NCBI GenBank assembly: GCA_026417155.1 | Contig: JAOADU010000071.1 | Location: 1-40,791 of the forward strand | Reading direction: 5' to 3' | Length of the DNA: 40,791 bases | From: Bacteroidales bacterium | Lineage (GTDB): Bacteria; Bacteroidota; Bacteroidia; Bacteroidales; GWA2-32-17 | In this document: piece by piece, positions 1 through 8,984 of the stretch | Layout of the letters: every line of letters starts with the position of its first letter | Numbering within the stretch: position 1 is the stretch's first letter | Notes under the pieces: model-generated | The model's database searches: none | Told to the model about the DNA's origin: nothing | What the model saw: only the letters and a program-made list of their open reading frames with translations | Position numbers and translations under genes: made by a program

Positions 1-19
1 AGATGTGTATAAGAGACAG
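1..19. other. Nextera/Tn5 mosaic-end adaptor remnant
   Basis: The first 19 bases, AGATGTGTATAAGAGACAG, are exactly the Nextera transposase mosaic-end sequence used in library preparation. It is not genomic DNA. It supplies a GTG start and the residues MYKRQ to the first ORF in the track, a well-known contaminant peptide. The contig edge should be trimmed here. Confidence 0.97.
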
Positions 20-316
20 ATGAAGATAAACGAAGTTTATTTAGCGTTTAATAGTGATGATAGTACTAATTTTTGGGACTGTAGAGCTGACTTCGTTGAG
101 AAAATTAATGCAATAGCAGCTTCAAATACTTCAATTCAAATTAAAACGCCTTTCATCAATTTGTCAAAAAAAGAAATCGTAAAATTAGCCCGACAATTAA
201 ATGTTGATTTGAATAACACAATCACTTGTTATCAGCCCAACAAAGAAATTGAATTTGGTGTTTGTTTTAGTTGTTTAATAAAAAATAATACAGTAAAAGG
301 TGATAATATGGATTAA
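20..316 (+). CDS. queC: QueC-like 7-cyano-7-deazaguanine synthase, C-terminal fragment
   Basis: C-terminal part of a QueC-family enzyme, which makes preQ0 from 7-carboxy-7-deazaguanine, ATP and ammonia for queuosine-type modification. The N-terminal ATP-pyrophosphatase half is lost at the contig edge, and the listed ORF start lies in adaptor sequence. Family signatures seen are the DCRADF segment (usually YPDCRPEF), TPFINLSKKEIVKLA and TCYQP near the end. The terminal zinc site is normally four Cys (C-x8-C-x2-C-x2-C). Here the spacing is kept but the second Cys is Phe (EFGVCFSC), so only three ligands remain. It could be a divergent housekeeping QueC or a QueC-like enzyme of a defence or DNA-modification pathway. 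The upstream context needed to decide is missing. Confidence 0.8.
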   Translation: MKINEVYLAFNSDDSTNFWDCRADFVEKINAIAASNTSIQIKTPFINLSKKEIVKLARQLNVDLNNTITCYQPNKEIEFGVCFSCLIKNNTVKGDNMD

Positions 317-538
317 AATAGAAGCACTACCACCAACACGGGTTTTGCGTCAGGCAGGCAGACGTCCAAACTTGGAGCTGAGAATTTGTATCAAACATTT
401 GTGTTTTGTTGACAGTTTTGTGCTCCGAAATTCACTACTACGCCTATAGATATAAATAGATATAACCTTAGCAACAAGCCTTTAACGAAAAAATTGACAC
501 TCTCTTAAAAAAGAAATTGGAATTAAATAACTTTATTC
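317..538. other. Gene-free stretch with possible dispersed repeat
   Basis: No supported gene. The segment around 330-455 (CCAACACGGGTTTTGCGTC, CAGGCAGGCAG, then TGTGCTCCGAAATTCACTAC) is more GC-rich than its surroundings and looks like an intergenic repeat type I associate with environmental Bacteroidetes; this is recollection, not a search. A short open frame at 472-552 (QQAFNEKIDTLLKKKLELNN) follows a TAG and has no start codon, so it may be a gene remnant. Confidence 0.35.
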
Positions 539-2110
539 CTACTCAAACATAAACGTACCAAACTTTACACTGCGGCCATCTTGTCCGTATGTAACATAAC
601 GCTTACCAATGCTCGAAACAAGGCGAGGAATAATTACATAGCGTTCATCCTGATCTTTAAACATGGTATATTTTTCCCAGCTTCCATCGGGATAAATTGA
701 AACCAATGTTGCCAAGCCTTTTGGTGTAAGCACAGGATTATTTTTAAGTTGTTTTGTCTTTAGCGGCACTTTATTATTTAAGTTTGCTTTGTTGTCGTTA
801 AAGACAATTTTTATTTTATTGGCATCGGAAAATGCTTTATATGAATGATAAAACCCTTTGTCGTCGGGGCTATATTGATTCTTTGCAATACGAATATTCC
901 ATGCCAAAACACCTTCTTTATTGACACCAAAGACGATTAAATCATTGAAATAGTAATGATCGACATGCGTTACTTTCTTTGTTGCAGGATCGACAATATC
1001 GTCGCCACGGACATATTCCTGTTCGGCAATTACTGCAAAACCACCATTATCGAAAAACAACAAATCTTTTAAGATATAATTGTAATACTGTTCGGGCAAA
1101 GTTCCATTACGTTCTTGAGCACATTCGGCAATAAATTCTTTAGTAAAAACTCTTGTATATTTTTTCGGATCAAGTGTTTCTACTTTTTGAGTTCTTGGAT
1201 TGATTTTCATATAATAAGCGCCCATAAATTCATTTGCTGCCTTTACGGTTTTATTGGCAAAAAAGCCTGCGACAATAACGTTTTCTTCATTGTCAAGACC
1301 AAAAATTGCGTTTGCAGGCACGTATTTATCGGCTTTTACATCGAAGGTTGCAAATTCCTTGCGTTTGGGATTGTATGCTAATATTTTGTACTCATATTTC
1401 TCTATTACGGGGGCATTCGATGTAGCAGGTTTCTTCTTCCCTGCTTCGAGGCATTTGACTAAAAAATATAAATACCCGCTTTTGCCAACCGAATACTGAA
1501 TAATGTCAAAAGTACGACCTACCAACGGAAAGTTTAAAGAAACATTTAATTCTTCGGCTAAATCGGAGTTAAATATTTTTACATTAATGGCTTCATTATT
1601 GTACGAAGCAAATGTGTTATGATATAGCAAAACTATCTTGTTGTTTATTAAATTAATTTTAAAACCATCTTTGGGAGCATTTGTCAGAGGTATGCTTCCA
1701 ATATCTTTCGGTTTATTTTTTAATGTACCATCGTTATTCAAATATTGAATGTATAAAATTTTCTGACTGCTCACATTGGCTTGTGTAAGTAATATAAGTT
1801 TTTGATTGATGTAATACATATTGGCAAAATGTGTTTGAATACCATTTACGCTGGGCATTATCACCTGATTTGTCGATTCTATTGTGTTCGATGTCGAAGA
1901 TATGTAATCAATGTATGTATAATCGGTAAGTATTTCGGTTACTGAATTTGACTTTAGCAAGTAATATCCATCTTTATCGTAACCTAAAAACTTATGATAC
2001 CACATATTTTTCTCTAAAGTAAAGTTTGAACCCCAATCCATTTCAACAGATTGAGCAAAAGCCAAAGAACTCAACAAAAACACAAAATTCAGAATTAACA
2101 AACGTTTCAT
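539..2110 (-). CDS. Secreted protein of unknown function
   Basis: I do not recognise the family. The 523-residue product begins with a clear signal peptide (MKRLLILNFVFLLSSLAFAQ), so it is exported to the periplasm or outer membrane. The rest is rich in beta-strand-like segments and Lys/Asn/Tyr, with repeated stretches reporting on variables over time (for example YILKDLLFFDNGGFAVIAE), which would suit a beta-propeller fold. No T9SS C-terminal domain, lipobox or catalytic motif is evident. A TATCTTTG promoter element lies 24-31 nt upstream of the ATG. It is separated from rlmN by about 50 nt and probably has its own transcript. Confidence 0.75.
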   Translation of the reverse strand: MKRLLILNFVFLLSSLAFAQSVEMDWGSNFTLEKNMWYHKFLGYDKDGYYLLKSNSVTEILTDYTYIDYISSTSNTIESTNQVIMPSVNGIQTHFANMYYINQKLILLTQANVSSQKILYIQYLNNDGTLKNKPKDIGSIPLTNAPKDGFKINLINNKIVLLYHNTFASYNNEAINVKIFNSDLAEELNVSLNFPLVGRTFDIIQYSVGKSGYLYFLVKCLEAGKKKPATSNAPVIEKYEYKILAYNPKRKEFATFDVKADKYVPANAIFGLDNEENVIVAGFFANKTVKAANEFMGAYYMKINPRTQKVETLDPKKYTRVFTKEFIAECAQERNGTLPEQYYNYILKDLLFFDNGGFAVIAEQEYVRGDDIVDPATKKVTHVDHYYFNDLIVFGVNKEGVLAWNIRIAKNQYSPDDKGFYHSYKAFSDANKIKIVFNDNKANLNNKVPLKTKQLKNNPVLTPKGLATLVSIYPDGSWEKYTMFKDQDERYVIIPRLVSSIGKRYVTYGQDGRSVKFGTFMFE

Positions 2111-2133
2111 GACTTTTTAATTTTTAAGTTTTA

Positions 2134-2141
2134 CAAAGATA
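2134..2141 (-). promoter_or_regulatory. -7 promoter element (TATCTTTG)
   Basis: Minus-strand TATCTTTG matches the Bacteroidetes -7 consensus TAnnTTTG, about 24 nt upstream of the ATG of the 523-residue secreted protein. No good TTTG is seen at -33. Confidence 0.5.
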
Positions 2142-2161
2142 TATTTTTAATTACAATTTTC

Positions 2162-3205
2162 CTACTTTTTGAACAATTTATTTGCCAATTGTCCGCATGC
2201 TGCTGCTATATCTTGTCCCCTACTTTTGCGAATTCTAACATTAACATGTCGCTTTCTTAAAAATTCGTAAAAAGCTAATATTTTTTCTTCTGACGATGGT
2301 TGATAAGGTAGTGCATCGACTGCATTGTATGGAATTAAATTAATTTTTGATTTCAAATGGCTGGTAATTCGCAATAATTCTTTCGCATCGGTCAATGTAT
2401 CATTAAATTCTTTCAGCATTAAATATTCAAATGTAACCTCTTGGTTTGTTTTTGTTACATAATGTTTTAATGAGTTTAAAACATCATTCAGCAGATATTT
2501 TTTAGCCAACGGAATAAGTTGTTCTCTTTTTTCCTGAAACGGTGCATGCAACGAAATCGCTAATTGTACTCCAACGTTATCATCGGCAAACTGAATAATT
2601 TTATCAGGAATTCCAACCGTTGAAAGTGTTATTCGCTGTTTCGACCAATTCATTCCTTCAGATGAAGTTATATTTTTTAAGGCTCTTATCGTAAAGTCAT
2701 AATTAAGAAAAGGTTCGCCCATGCCCATTACAACAATATTTGTAAGCGTTTTTTGAAAATAAGTTAAGGAAATTTTATTGAGCCACACAACCTGATCTAC
2801 TATCTCTCCAACATTAAGATTTCGTAAAAATCCCATATTGCCTGTTGCACAAAACTTACATCGTACAGGACAACCTACTTGTGTAGATATACATGCCGTA
2901 TTACGTTCGCTTGACGGAATAATTACACCTTCAACAAAACAATCATCGTATAATTGAAAAGCAGCTTTTATAGTTCCATCTGACGATTGTTGAATGGTAC
3001 TTACATTTATTATATCCCAAGTAATTTGCTCAGTTATTTGATTCAATGCAGATTTGGGCAAATTTGTAATTTCAGTTAATGATTGTATATTTTTTTTCCA
3101 AAACCAATGAAACAATTGTTTTGCCCTAAACGGAGGTTGATTATATTGTGCAAGCCATTGCTGAAGATCAATAAGAGAATAGTTGCGAATTATTGGCTTG
3201 TTCAT
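2162..3205 (-). CDS. rlmN: Dual-specificity RNA methyltransferase RlmN
   Basis: Radical-SAM enzyme that methylates C2 of A2503 in 23S rRNA and A37 of some tRNAs, acting in the cytoplasm. The 347-residue length is normal. The radical-SAM cluster motif is GCPVRCKFCATG (CxxxCxxC), preceded by ERNTACISTQV; GMGEPFLNY and LSTVGIPD are the usual SAM-binding segments. The second catalytic Cys near the C-terminus is kept in GQDIAAACGQLA, and RIRKSRG is typical. Its ATG lies 7 nt after the stop of the 1309-residue secreted protein, so it is probably the distal gene of that transcript. It is a housekeeping gene and nothing looks broken. Confidence 0.96.
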   Translation of the reverse strand: MNKPIIRNYSLIDLQQWLAQYNQPPFRAKQLFHWFWKKNIQSLTEITNLPKSALNQITEQITWDIINVSTIQQSSDGTIKAAFQLYDDCFVEGVIIPSSERNTACISTQVGCPVRCKFCATGNMGFLRNLNVGEIVDQVVWLNKISLTYFQKTLTNIVVMGMGEPFLNYDFTIRALKNITSSEGMNWSKQRITLSTVGIPDKIIQFADDNVGVQLAISLHAPFQEKREQLIPLAKKYLLNDVLNSLKHYVTKTNQEVTFEYLMLKEFNDTLTDAKELLRITSHLKSKINLIPYNAVDALPYQPSSEEKILAFYEFLRKRHVNVRIRKSRGQDIAAACGQLANKLFKK

Positions 3206-3212
3206 GCCTATT

Positions 3213-6200
3213 TTATCTTAAATACCCGCCAACAACACAAGGCTTTTTAAACGATTTGGTAGTCCCATTAAGGTGAAATACTTCGATATAAACTATATAC
3301 ATGCCTATTTCGGCTTTAGTTTTTGCATCGCTTAATCCGTCCCATGTAAAATACCCTTCAATACCACAAAGCTCATTACGCACTAATTTGCGAATTAAAC
3401 GACCTTTTGAATCAAAAATTTGAGCGTTGGCAACATAGCCCGCTTCTGGGAATTTGTATCTAATGTATAAAATATCATCCTTTCCATCTAAATCGGGGCT
3501 AAATATTTCTGGTTCTACTGTAATCTCACCATCAAAATTTTGAAACATAGAAAACTGAGAATTTTGATAGGTTGGTGTACCAAAGCCAACATTTTGCGAA
3601 GCCGAATGCCACGATTTTGGTTCTTGCGTTGGCAACGACGGATGAATACGCTCGAGAGCAACTCCCTTAAATGAATTTAATAACTGAAAATGCATGCTTT
3701 CGGAGAATTGAAAATCATCTATCACTTGCAACGAGTTGTTGACAAACGTTAATCGATCGCCTGTTGATTTTAAAGCAGGAAAGTCGGACATTTCTAAAAC
3801 TTTTTTAGGATACGGTGTTGTATAAAATTGCATAACTTTACTTAACGACTTGGTAATAACAACATAATCATTGGGAAATAAATAAAAACCTTCGTTTGTT
3901 AATGGTTTAATCACAGAAATTTGTTGCAACGAATCCAGCGTAACAAGTTTTAAATCTTTTAAATTAAATATTTTTGATGTTTTATTGTAAAGTTCAACAT
4001 AATCGGTTCCACCCGTAGGCTCGTAAAACAAAACTTCATTTATTACAATGTCGCCTGGCAGAATTGGGCTTCCTATGCCAAACTGCACAGTTATGTTTTG
4101 TTGGGTTATGTTGCCAACACAATCAGAAATACCTTGCAATATCGTTAAAGTATATATCGTATCGGGCAAAAATTGCACTCCGCTAAATGTTAATAACACT
4201 TTCTTTTGCGATAAATCAATAAATGATACCGATGTTGGGTTTCCAATACCATGCGATACAATATAATTTTGAGGTTGTAATGAGCTTGTTAAAACTGTTT
4301 CGTTAAATGTAACAATCAAAGAATCATTATTCCACAAAACAGCTCGCAATACATCGGGTTTATAAGTATCGCTATTTGAGCTATTAACAGAATTAATGGC
4401 ACCTGGGGTCCCTCCTTTTGCATCTTTTGATGCAGTCCAGTTTGTTTCGGAGCCACAAGGATTATTCGGATCTATTTGTTCTAAGCTCCACCCTCCATCG
4501 TCTTTACTTGTATTTTTATACCATTTGTCAGAATATTCTACAAAATGAATTATTTTGCCATCTTTATATTTTAGTTGTAAAAATGCTCCACTGTTAGTTA
4601 ATACTGATGTGCTGGAAAACACAGGTAATACAGCACCGTACTGTTGCAAAGAACTTACTGCCGAAGCATGAGCGAGCAAAACATATTTTCCCGATTGCAA
4701 CTTGAAGCTGGGTAATGGAATGGTTGTGTTATTTATTTTAAATATCCAGTTTTTTAATTCAAGATCATACGCCGAACGATTGTATAGTTCAACATACTCA
4801 AATTCTGGCAATTGTACCTTGGGTGTTGGATCTGCCATAATTTCATTAATAACAACATCAAACATTGCAGGATAATACCACATGAAATTGGCTGCTAAGG
4901 GCTGAGGAATAGGATTGTTCGCTAAATCAGTGAGATTGAAAAAAGCAATGGTATATTCTTGTCCCGAAGTAAAAGGAGTAGAAAACGTCAAATGTATTAA
5001 GGCTGCGTTTAAGTTGTCTCTAACAGCTGTTACAGGTGTTCCTATGTTATTATTTACAACGTAATTGCTAGTATTTTGTGCAGTTTGTAACGATATACCT
5101 TCAGAAAACAATAAATCAATGTGCAATGAATCTACTACCAACACATCTACTAATGTGGGTTTAATGGTATCAATTTGAACAGGTCCTGTGTAAAATTCAT
5201 CGAAAAAGAATTTACTTTTAGCATACGAAGTTGAAAATTTGCATATAACACCTGTAAAAACAATACTATCAATAAATGCATTATGATTTATTGTGTTTTC
5301 GAGAACAAACGCCGAACCACCCACATAATCGGCATAAATTCGCCAATTGGCTTGTATGTCTCTAATAACCTTAATTCTTACTTGCGGATTATTGGCTACA
5401 TATCCCAATTGTCCTGTTGCCAATAATGTGCTCGTTGTGCTGTCTTGATAGAAAAATTTTATAGCATCGTTCGAACCATCTTCTCCAATTAAAATATAAT
5501 AACCTTTAAGTGGTTTGGTAAGATCGGAATTGTTGCTTAGTAAATAATAACGAACATTATTATTGCTCGATGGGCTAATCTTTAAGTTTATCCACGCCTG
5601 CCATTCCGTACTATCATTATTAATTTTCACGGGAGTTGTTAAATATGCATAATTAACACTACCCGATGCTACAGTATTTAATTCGAGTTGATTGTTTGTG
5701 TTAATGATAAAATCGCCAGTGCTTCCTGTCCATGTTGGGTTCTGATTAAAATTGCCATCTGTAAAATCATCATAAAGCGTTGAAGGTGGAATTATACTAT
5801 ATATGTACTGACTCAACGATGTTTGAAGTATATTTGCTTCATCTTTAACCGATAATTGTATAATTCCGTCAACATTATATATTAAATCGTTCCAACTAAC
5901 AACTCCATTTACGACGGGTTTAATAAGCCCAGCATTCGAAGATATTTGTCCCGAACCTAATTCAACGTGTACATATAAATTGCCCTGAAACGTTATATCT
6001 CTGTTCCCATTTGCATCAATAACTTCTGCCATTAATGAAAAGGGTACTTGTGGAAAAATAATACTTGGTTGTTGAGTTATTCGTATTTTACTAGCAACTG
6101 CTTCAATAGTAAATATATTCGAAACTACCGAAGGAAAATTAGTTGAAAAACCTGAACCAGAGACATACGCATCAAACGAAGTACCATCTACGTAGCATTG

Positions 6201-7142
6201 AATAGCAGTTTGATCAATTAACCCACTGTCTTTTAAATAAATATAAAAATCGAGACTAACTGAGCTGTTATTGGGAATTGTTAACGCTCCATTGTCGAGT
6301 TGAAAAGTGATGCTATTTTGATTTACCGTAGTAGTTAAAGCAGGAATTAAATTATTGTTTAGTTTCAAAAAAGCTCCTGCTATGATGTTTTGCCAATTGG
6401 AACTTAACGAGTTTTTTACAGATATTACCGATACTTTTGTCGGCAATCCATCAGAAGTTCCATTATCATACAAGTTAAAAGTGAATATTGCTTTAGCTAA
6501 ACCTGCCGTAGTACGGAGTGATGAAATGGTATCTGCCTGAATTTGCTGAACTGGATTGCCAGCATAACTGTCGTTATCGTTAGTATTAGCTACAGTTACT
6601 GTACCCGAAACAGACAAAGTATTATCATTAATTCTCCAAGTGCCAGCGGAACTTTCTGCTTGATAGCCATACCAACGAATATATAATGTTTCGCCTTGAT
6701 TTATAATAATATTTAGTCCTGTAATTGTTCCGTCTCTTTCAAGATCATCATCGGGAACGTTTACAGTTGCTAAAGTTGTAAACGAAGAAAAATTTGGTGT
6801 GTTAGAAATTCTAACTTGATACATCCGAATACCTGTTGACGATCTACGTTCGCCAAAAGCAATTGTATTAATCGTAATTCTATATCCCGTATTGGGTGCT
6901 ATTGTAATTTGATAATAGTCGGCAGTATCGGGGTTAGTATTAGTAGTCCAACCAGAGCACGAAGCACCACTCGACCCAAACGATAAGGTATTTAGTCCAG
7001 TCCCTTTTTTAAATACTCCCGCAATTACATTCTGTGCAACATTTGTTGGATTTCCATCTGCAACCAAAGGCCACGTAGCCAATTGTGCATTAGAATTAAA
7101 TAAACCAAATAATAGAATTGCTACAATAAAAAACAGTTTCAT
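3213..7142 (-). CDS. Giant secreted lamin-tail-domain protein with C-terminal FlgD-Ig domain
   Basis: A 1309-residue secreted protein starting with a signal peptide (MKLFFIVAILLFGLFNSNAQ). Domains in order, with rough positions: an N-terminal beta-rich anchor-type domain (25-185); Ig/Big-type repeats (200-450); a LamG-like region beginning DDFTDGNFNQ (460-650); an SbsA-type Ig domain (655-755); a first lamin-tail domain (DVVINEIMADPTP, about 760-880); another Ig-like domain; a second lamin-tail domain (GDIVINEVLFYEP, about 1030-1150); and a C-terminal FlgD-type Ig domain (EIFSPDLDGKDD, about 1205-1309) ending in a short positively charged tail. The FlgD-like end is a common cell-surface sorting or attachment type in this phylum. 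Lamin-tail domains often accompany extracellular nucleases, but no nuclease motif is seen here. A surface adhesin or DNA-binding role is inference. Confidence 0.85.
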   Translation of the reverse strand: MKLFFIVAILLFGLFNSNAQLATWPLVADGNPTNVAQNVIAGVFKKGTGLNTLSFGSSGASCSGWTTNTNPDTADYYQITIAPNTGYRITINTIAFGERRSSTGIRMYQVRISNTPNFSSFTTLATVNVPDDDLERDGTITGLNIIINQGETLYIRWYGYQAESSAGTWRINDNTLSVSGTVTVANTNDNDSYAGNPVQQIQADTISSLRTTAGLAKAIFTFNLYDNGTSDGLPTKVSVISVKNSLSSNWQNIIAGAFLKLNNNLIPALTTTVNQNSITFQLDNGALTIPNNSSVSLDFYIYLKDSGLIDQTAIQCYVDGTSFDAYVSGSGFSTNFPSVVSNIFTIEAVASKIRITQQPSIIFPQVPFSLMAEVIDANGNRDITFQGNLYVHVELGSGQISSNAGLIKPVVNGVVSWNDLIYNVDGIIQLSVKDEANILQTSLSQYIYSIIPPSTLYDDFTDGNFNQNPTWTGSTGDFIINTNNQLELNTVASGSVNYAYLTTPVKINNDSTEWQAWINLKISPSSNNNVRYYLLSNNSDLTKPLKGYYILIGEDGSNDAIKFFYQDSTTSTLLATGQLGYVANNPQVRIKVIRDIQANWRIYADYVGGSAFVLENTINHNAFIDSIVFTGVICKFSTSYAKSKFFFDEFYTGPVQIDTIKPTLVDVLVVDSLHIDLLFSEGISLQTAQNTSNYVVNNNIGTPVTAVRDNLNAALIHLTFSTPFTSGQEYTIAFFNLTDLANNPIPQPLAANFMWYYPAMFDVVINEIMADPTPKVQLPEFEYVELYNRSAYDLELKNWIFKINNTTIPLPSFKLQSGKYVLLAHASAVSSLQQYGAVLPVFSSTSVLTNSGAFLQLKYKDGKIIHFVEYSDKWYKNTSKDDGGWSLEQIDPNNPCGSETNWTASKDAKGGTPGAINSVNSSNSDTYKPDVLRAVLWNNDSLIVTFNETVLTSSLQPQNYIVSHGIGNPTSVSFIDLSQKKVLLTFSGVQFLPDTIYTLTILQGISDCVGNITQQNITVQFGIGSPILPGDIVINEVLFYEPTGGTDYVELYNKTSKIFNLKDLKLVTLDSLQQISVIKPLTNEGFYLFPNDYVVITKSLSKVMQFYTTPYPKKVLEMSDFPALKSTGDRLTFVNNSLQVIDDFQFSESMHFQLLNSFKGVALERIHPSLPTQEPKSWHSASQNVGFGTPTYQNSQFSMFQNFDGEITVEPEIFSPDLDGKDDILYIRYKFPEAGYVANAQIFDSKGRLIRKLVRNELCGIEGYFTWDGLSDAKTKAEIGMYIVYIEVFHLNGTTKSFKKPCVVGGYLR

Positions 7143-7235
7143 AACTCTTTTAACTCAAATAATTTGTAAAAATACAACAATTCTTGCAAAAAATGTAAAT
7201 ATGCCATTCTAAAATAGTACCTTCTTTTGCAATAG

Positions 7236-7913
7236 CTAATTCAAAGTTTTAGGCATGTAATTCATGTATCGCAATATAAAGTTTTTTCTATTGGTTACAA
7301 ATTTTGAGTTTTTAAGTGGATTATATTTTCTAGGATTGGGTAAGCAAGCAGCAATAGCAGCCGCTTCTGAACGTGTTAGTTTCTTTGCAGGTTTTTTAAA
7401 ATACTTGCGTGCAGCCATTTCTACACCATAATAACCATCGCCTGTTTCTATAACATTCAAATATACTTCCATGATTCTTTCTTTCGACCAAAATATTTCT
7501 ATTAGCATGGTAAAATATGCTTCAAATACTTTGCGAACATAGGAACGCGAAGGCCATAAAAATACATTTTTTGCTGTTTGCTGACTTATAGTACTTCCAC
7601 CTCTAATTTTTTTCCCTTTTTTATTGTATTCGTAGGCTTTTTTCATCGCTTTAAAGTCGAAACCCCAATGATTTAAAAAATTTTGATCTTCACCAGCCAC
7701 TACAGCCTGAATCATATAAGGTGATATTTCTTCTATTGGTACCCAACGTTTGTGCATAACAGGGAATTTGCCGTCAAATACTTGTTCTGTACTTCGAATT
7801 ATCATTAACGGAGTAATAAAAACGGGGGCAAAACTATAAACAATTACACTGAAAATACTAGTTGCAAAAAATAGTAAAATTAGCCGTATGAGCCATTTGA
7901 ATATTTTTTTCAT
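7236..7913 (-). CDS. mtgA: Monofunctional peptidoglycan glycosyltransferase MtgA
   Basis: GT51 enzyme that polymerises lipid II into glycan strands at the outer face of the inner membrane, with no transpeptidase domain. The 225-residue length and an N-terminal membrane anchor (WLIRLILLFFATSIFSVIVY) fit MtgA. The five GT51 motifs are present: AGEDQNFLNHWGFD with the catalytic Glu, RGGSTISQQTAKN, KERIMEVYLNVIETG with the second acid, GVEMAARKYF and AAAIAACLPNP. It is divergent from hldD across a 105-nt shared promoter region. A TAACTTTG element sits only 12 nt before the ATG, implying a very short leader. Confidence 0.94.
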   Translation of the reverse strand: MKKIFKWLIRLILLFFATSIFSVIVYSFAPVFITPLMIIRSTEQVFDGKFPVMHKRWVPIEEISPYMIQAVVAGEDQNFLNHWGFDFKAMKKAYEYNKKGKKIRGGSTISQQTAKNVFLWPSRSYVRKVFEAYFTMLIEIFWSKERIMEVYLNVIETGDGYYGVEMAARKYFKKPAKKLTRSEAAAIAACLPNPRKYNPLKNSKFVTNRKNFILRYMNYMPKTLN

Positions 7914-7925
7914 TCATTTTTTTTG

Positions 7926-7933
7926 CAAAGTTA
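7926..7933 (-). promoter_or_regulatory. -7 promoter element (TAACTTTG) of mtgA
   Basis: Minus-strand TAACTTTG fits TAnnTTTG exactly. It ends 12 nt before the mtgA ATG, so the transcript leader would be only about 5-7 nt. Confidence 0.6.
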
Positions 7934-7988
7934 TTCAATTTACAGACATTAAAAGTCTTCCGTTAGTTATATTATTGTTTTTGTTTCG

Positions 7989-7996
7989 TAATTTTG
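7989..7996 (+). promoter_or_regulatory. -7 promoter element (TAATTTTG) of hldD
   Basis: TAATTTTG fits TAnnTTTG and lies 22 nt before the hldD ATG at 8019, divergent from the mtgA promoter. Confidence 0.5.
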
Positions 7997-8018
7997 CTCT
8001 TTAAAAAATCATTTGTTT

Positions 8019-8984
8019 ATGATTATAATAACTGGCGCAGCAGGTTTCATTGGTAGTGCACTCGTTGCTAAATTAAATTCTGAAAAATATTACGATATTG
8101 CTTTGGTTGATGACTTTTCGAGAGAAGATAAAAATAAAAATCTCGACAACAAAAAATTTTCATTTAAAGTACATCGCGATATTTTTCCCGAATGGTTAAA
8201 ACTAAATCATCGTTGGGTAGAGTTCATCTTTCATATTGGTGCCAGAACTAATACGGCTGAATTTAATGAACAAGTATTCGAAACTCTAAATATAAACTAC
8301 TCAAAACAATTGTGGAATTTATCAGTAGAATATGGAATTCCTTTCATATATGCATCGTCTGCTGCGACTTATGGTTCGGGCGAAAATGGCTATTCCGACG
8401 ATGAAGCACAAATAAAATATTTACAGCCATTAAATCCTTATGGTTGGTCGAAACAAAAATTCGATATGTGGGTTTTAGAACAAAAGAATAAACCCTACTT
8501 TTGGGCGGGCTTTAAGTTTTTCAATGTTTATGGACCTAATGAATATCACAAAGGACGAATGGCATCGGTGGTTTTTCACGCTTTTCATCAAATTCAAAAT
8601 GAAAAAAAAATAAAATTATTCAAATCGTACAAAGAACATTATGGCCATGGAGAACAAAAACGCGATTTTATATATGTAAAAGATGTTTGCGATGTGCTTT
8701 ATTTTTTTATGCACCACAGAAAAAATTCGGGTATATATAACTTAGGTACAGGCACTGCCCGAACTTTCAACGACTTAGCTCATGCTGTGTTTTCTTCTCT
8801 TTCTTTGCCTACAAATATTGAATATATAGACATGCCCCAAGATATAAAAAACAATTATCAATATTTTACCCAGGCAGACATGAACAAATTAAAATCAATA
8901 GGATACCATAAAGAATTTACTACGCTCGAAAATGGAGTAAATGATTATGTACAAAACTATTTGCTAAAAGGTTTATTTTTATGA
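8019..8984 (+). CDS. hldD: ADP-L-glycero-D-manno-heptose 6-epimerase
   Basis: Short-chain dehydrogenase/reductase-type epimerase that converts ADP-D-glycero- to ADP-L-glycero-manno-heptose for lipopolysaccharide inner core. The NADP-binding Gly motif is GAAGFIGSAL at the N-terminus. The catalytic S/YxxxK set is seen as ASSAATYG and YGWSK. HIGARTNTAE and FKFFNVYGPNEYHKG are HldD/RfaD signatures. The ORF track starts at a TTG (8013); the ATG at 8019 begins directly with MIIITGAAG and is preferred. The stop overlaps the ATG of the next gene by 4 nt, so the two are translationally coupled. Confidence 0.92.
   Translation: MIIITGAAGFIGSALVAKLNSEKYYDIALVDDFSREDKNKNLDNKKFSFKVHRDIFPEWLKLNHRWVEFIFHIGARTNTAEFNEQVFETLNINYSKQLWNLSVEYGIPFIYASSAATYGSGENGYSDDEAQIKYLQPLNPYGWSKQKFDMWVLEQKNKPYFWAGFKFFNVYGPNEYHKGRMASVVFHAFHQIQNEKKIKLFKSYKEHYGHGEQKRDFIYVKDVCDVLYFFMHHRKNSGIYNLGTGTARTFNDLAHAVFSSLSLPTNIEYIDMPQDIKNNYQYFTQADMNKLKSIGYHKEFTTLENGVNDYVQNYLLKGLFL

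Noticed and set aside
472-552. Open frame QQAFNEKIDTLLKKKLELNN, reminiscent of an HsdS coiled coil
   Set aside because: It has no start codon, follows a TAG directly, and is only 26 codons long. It is at most a remnant.
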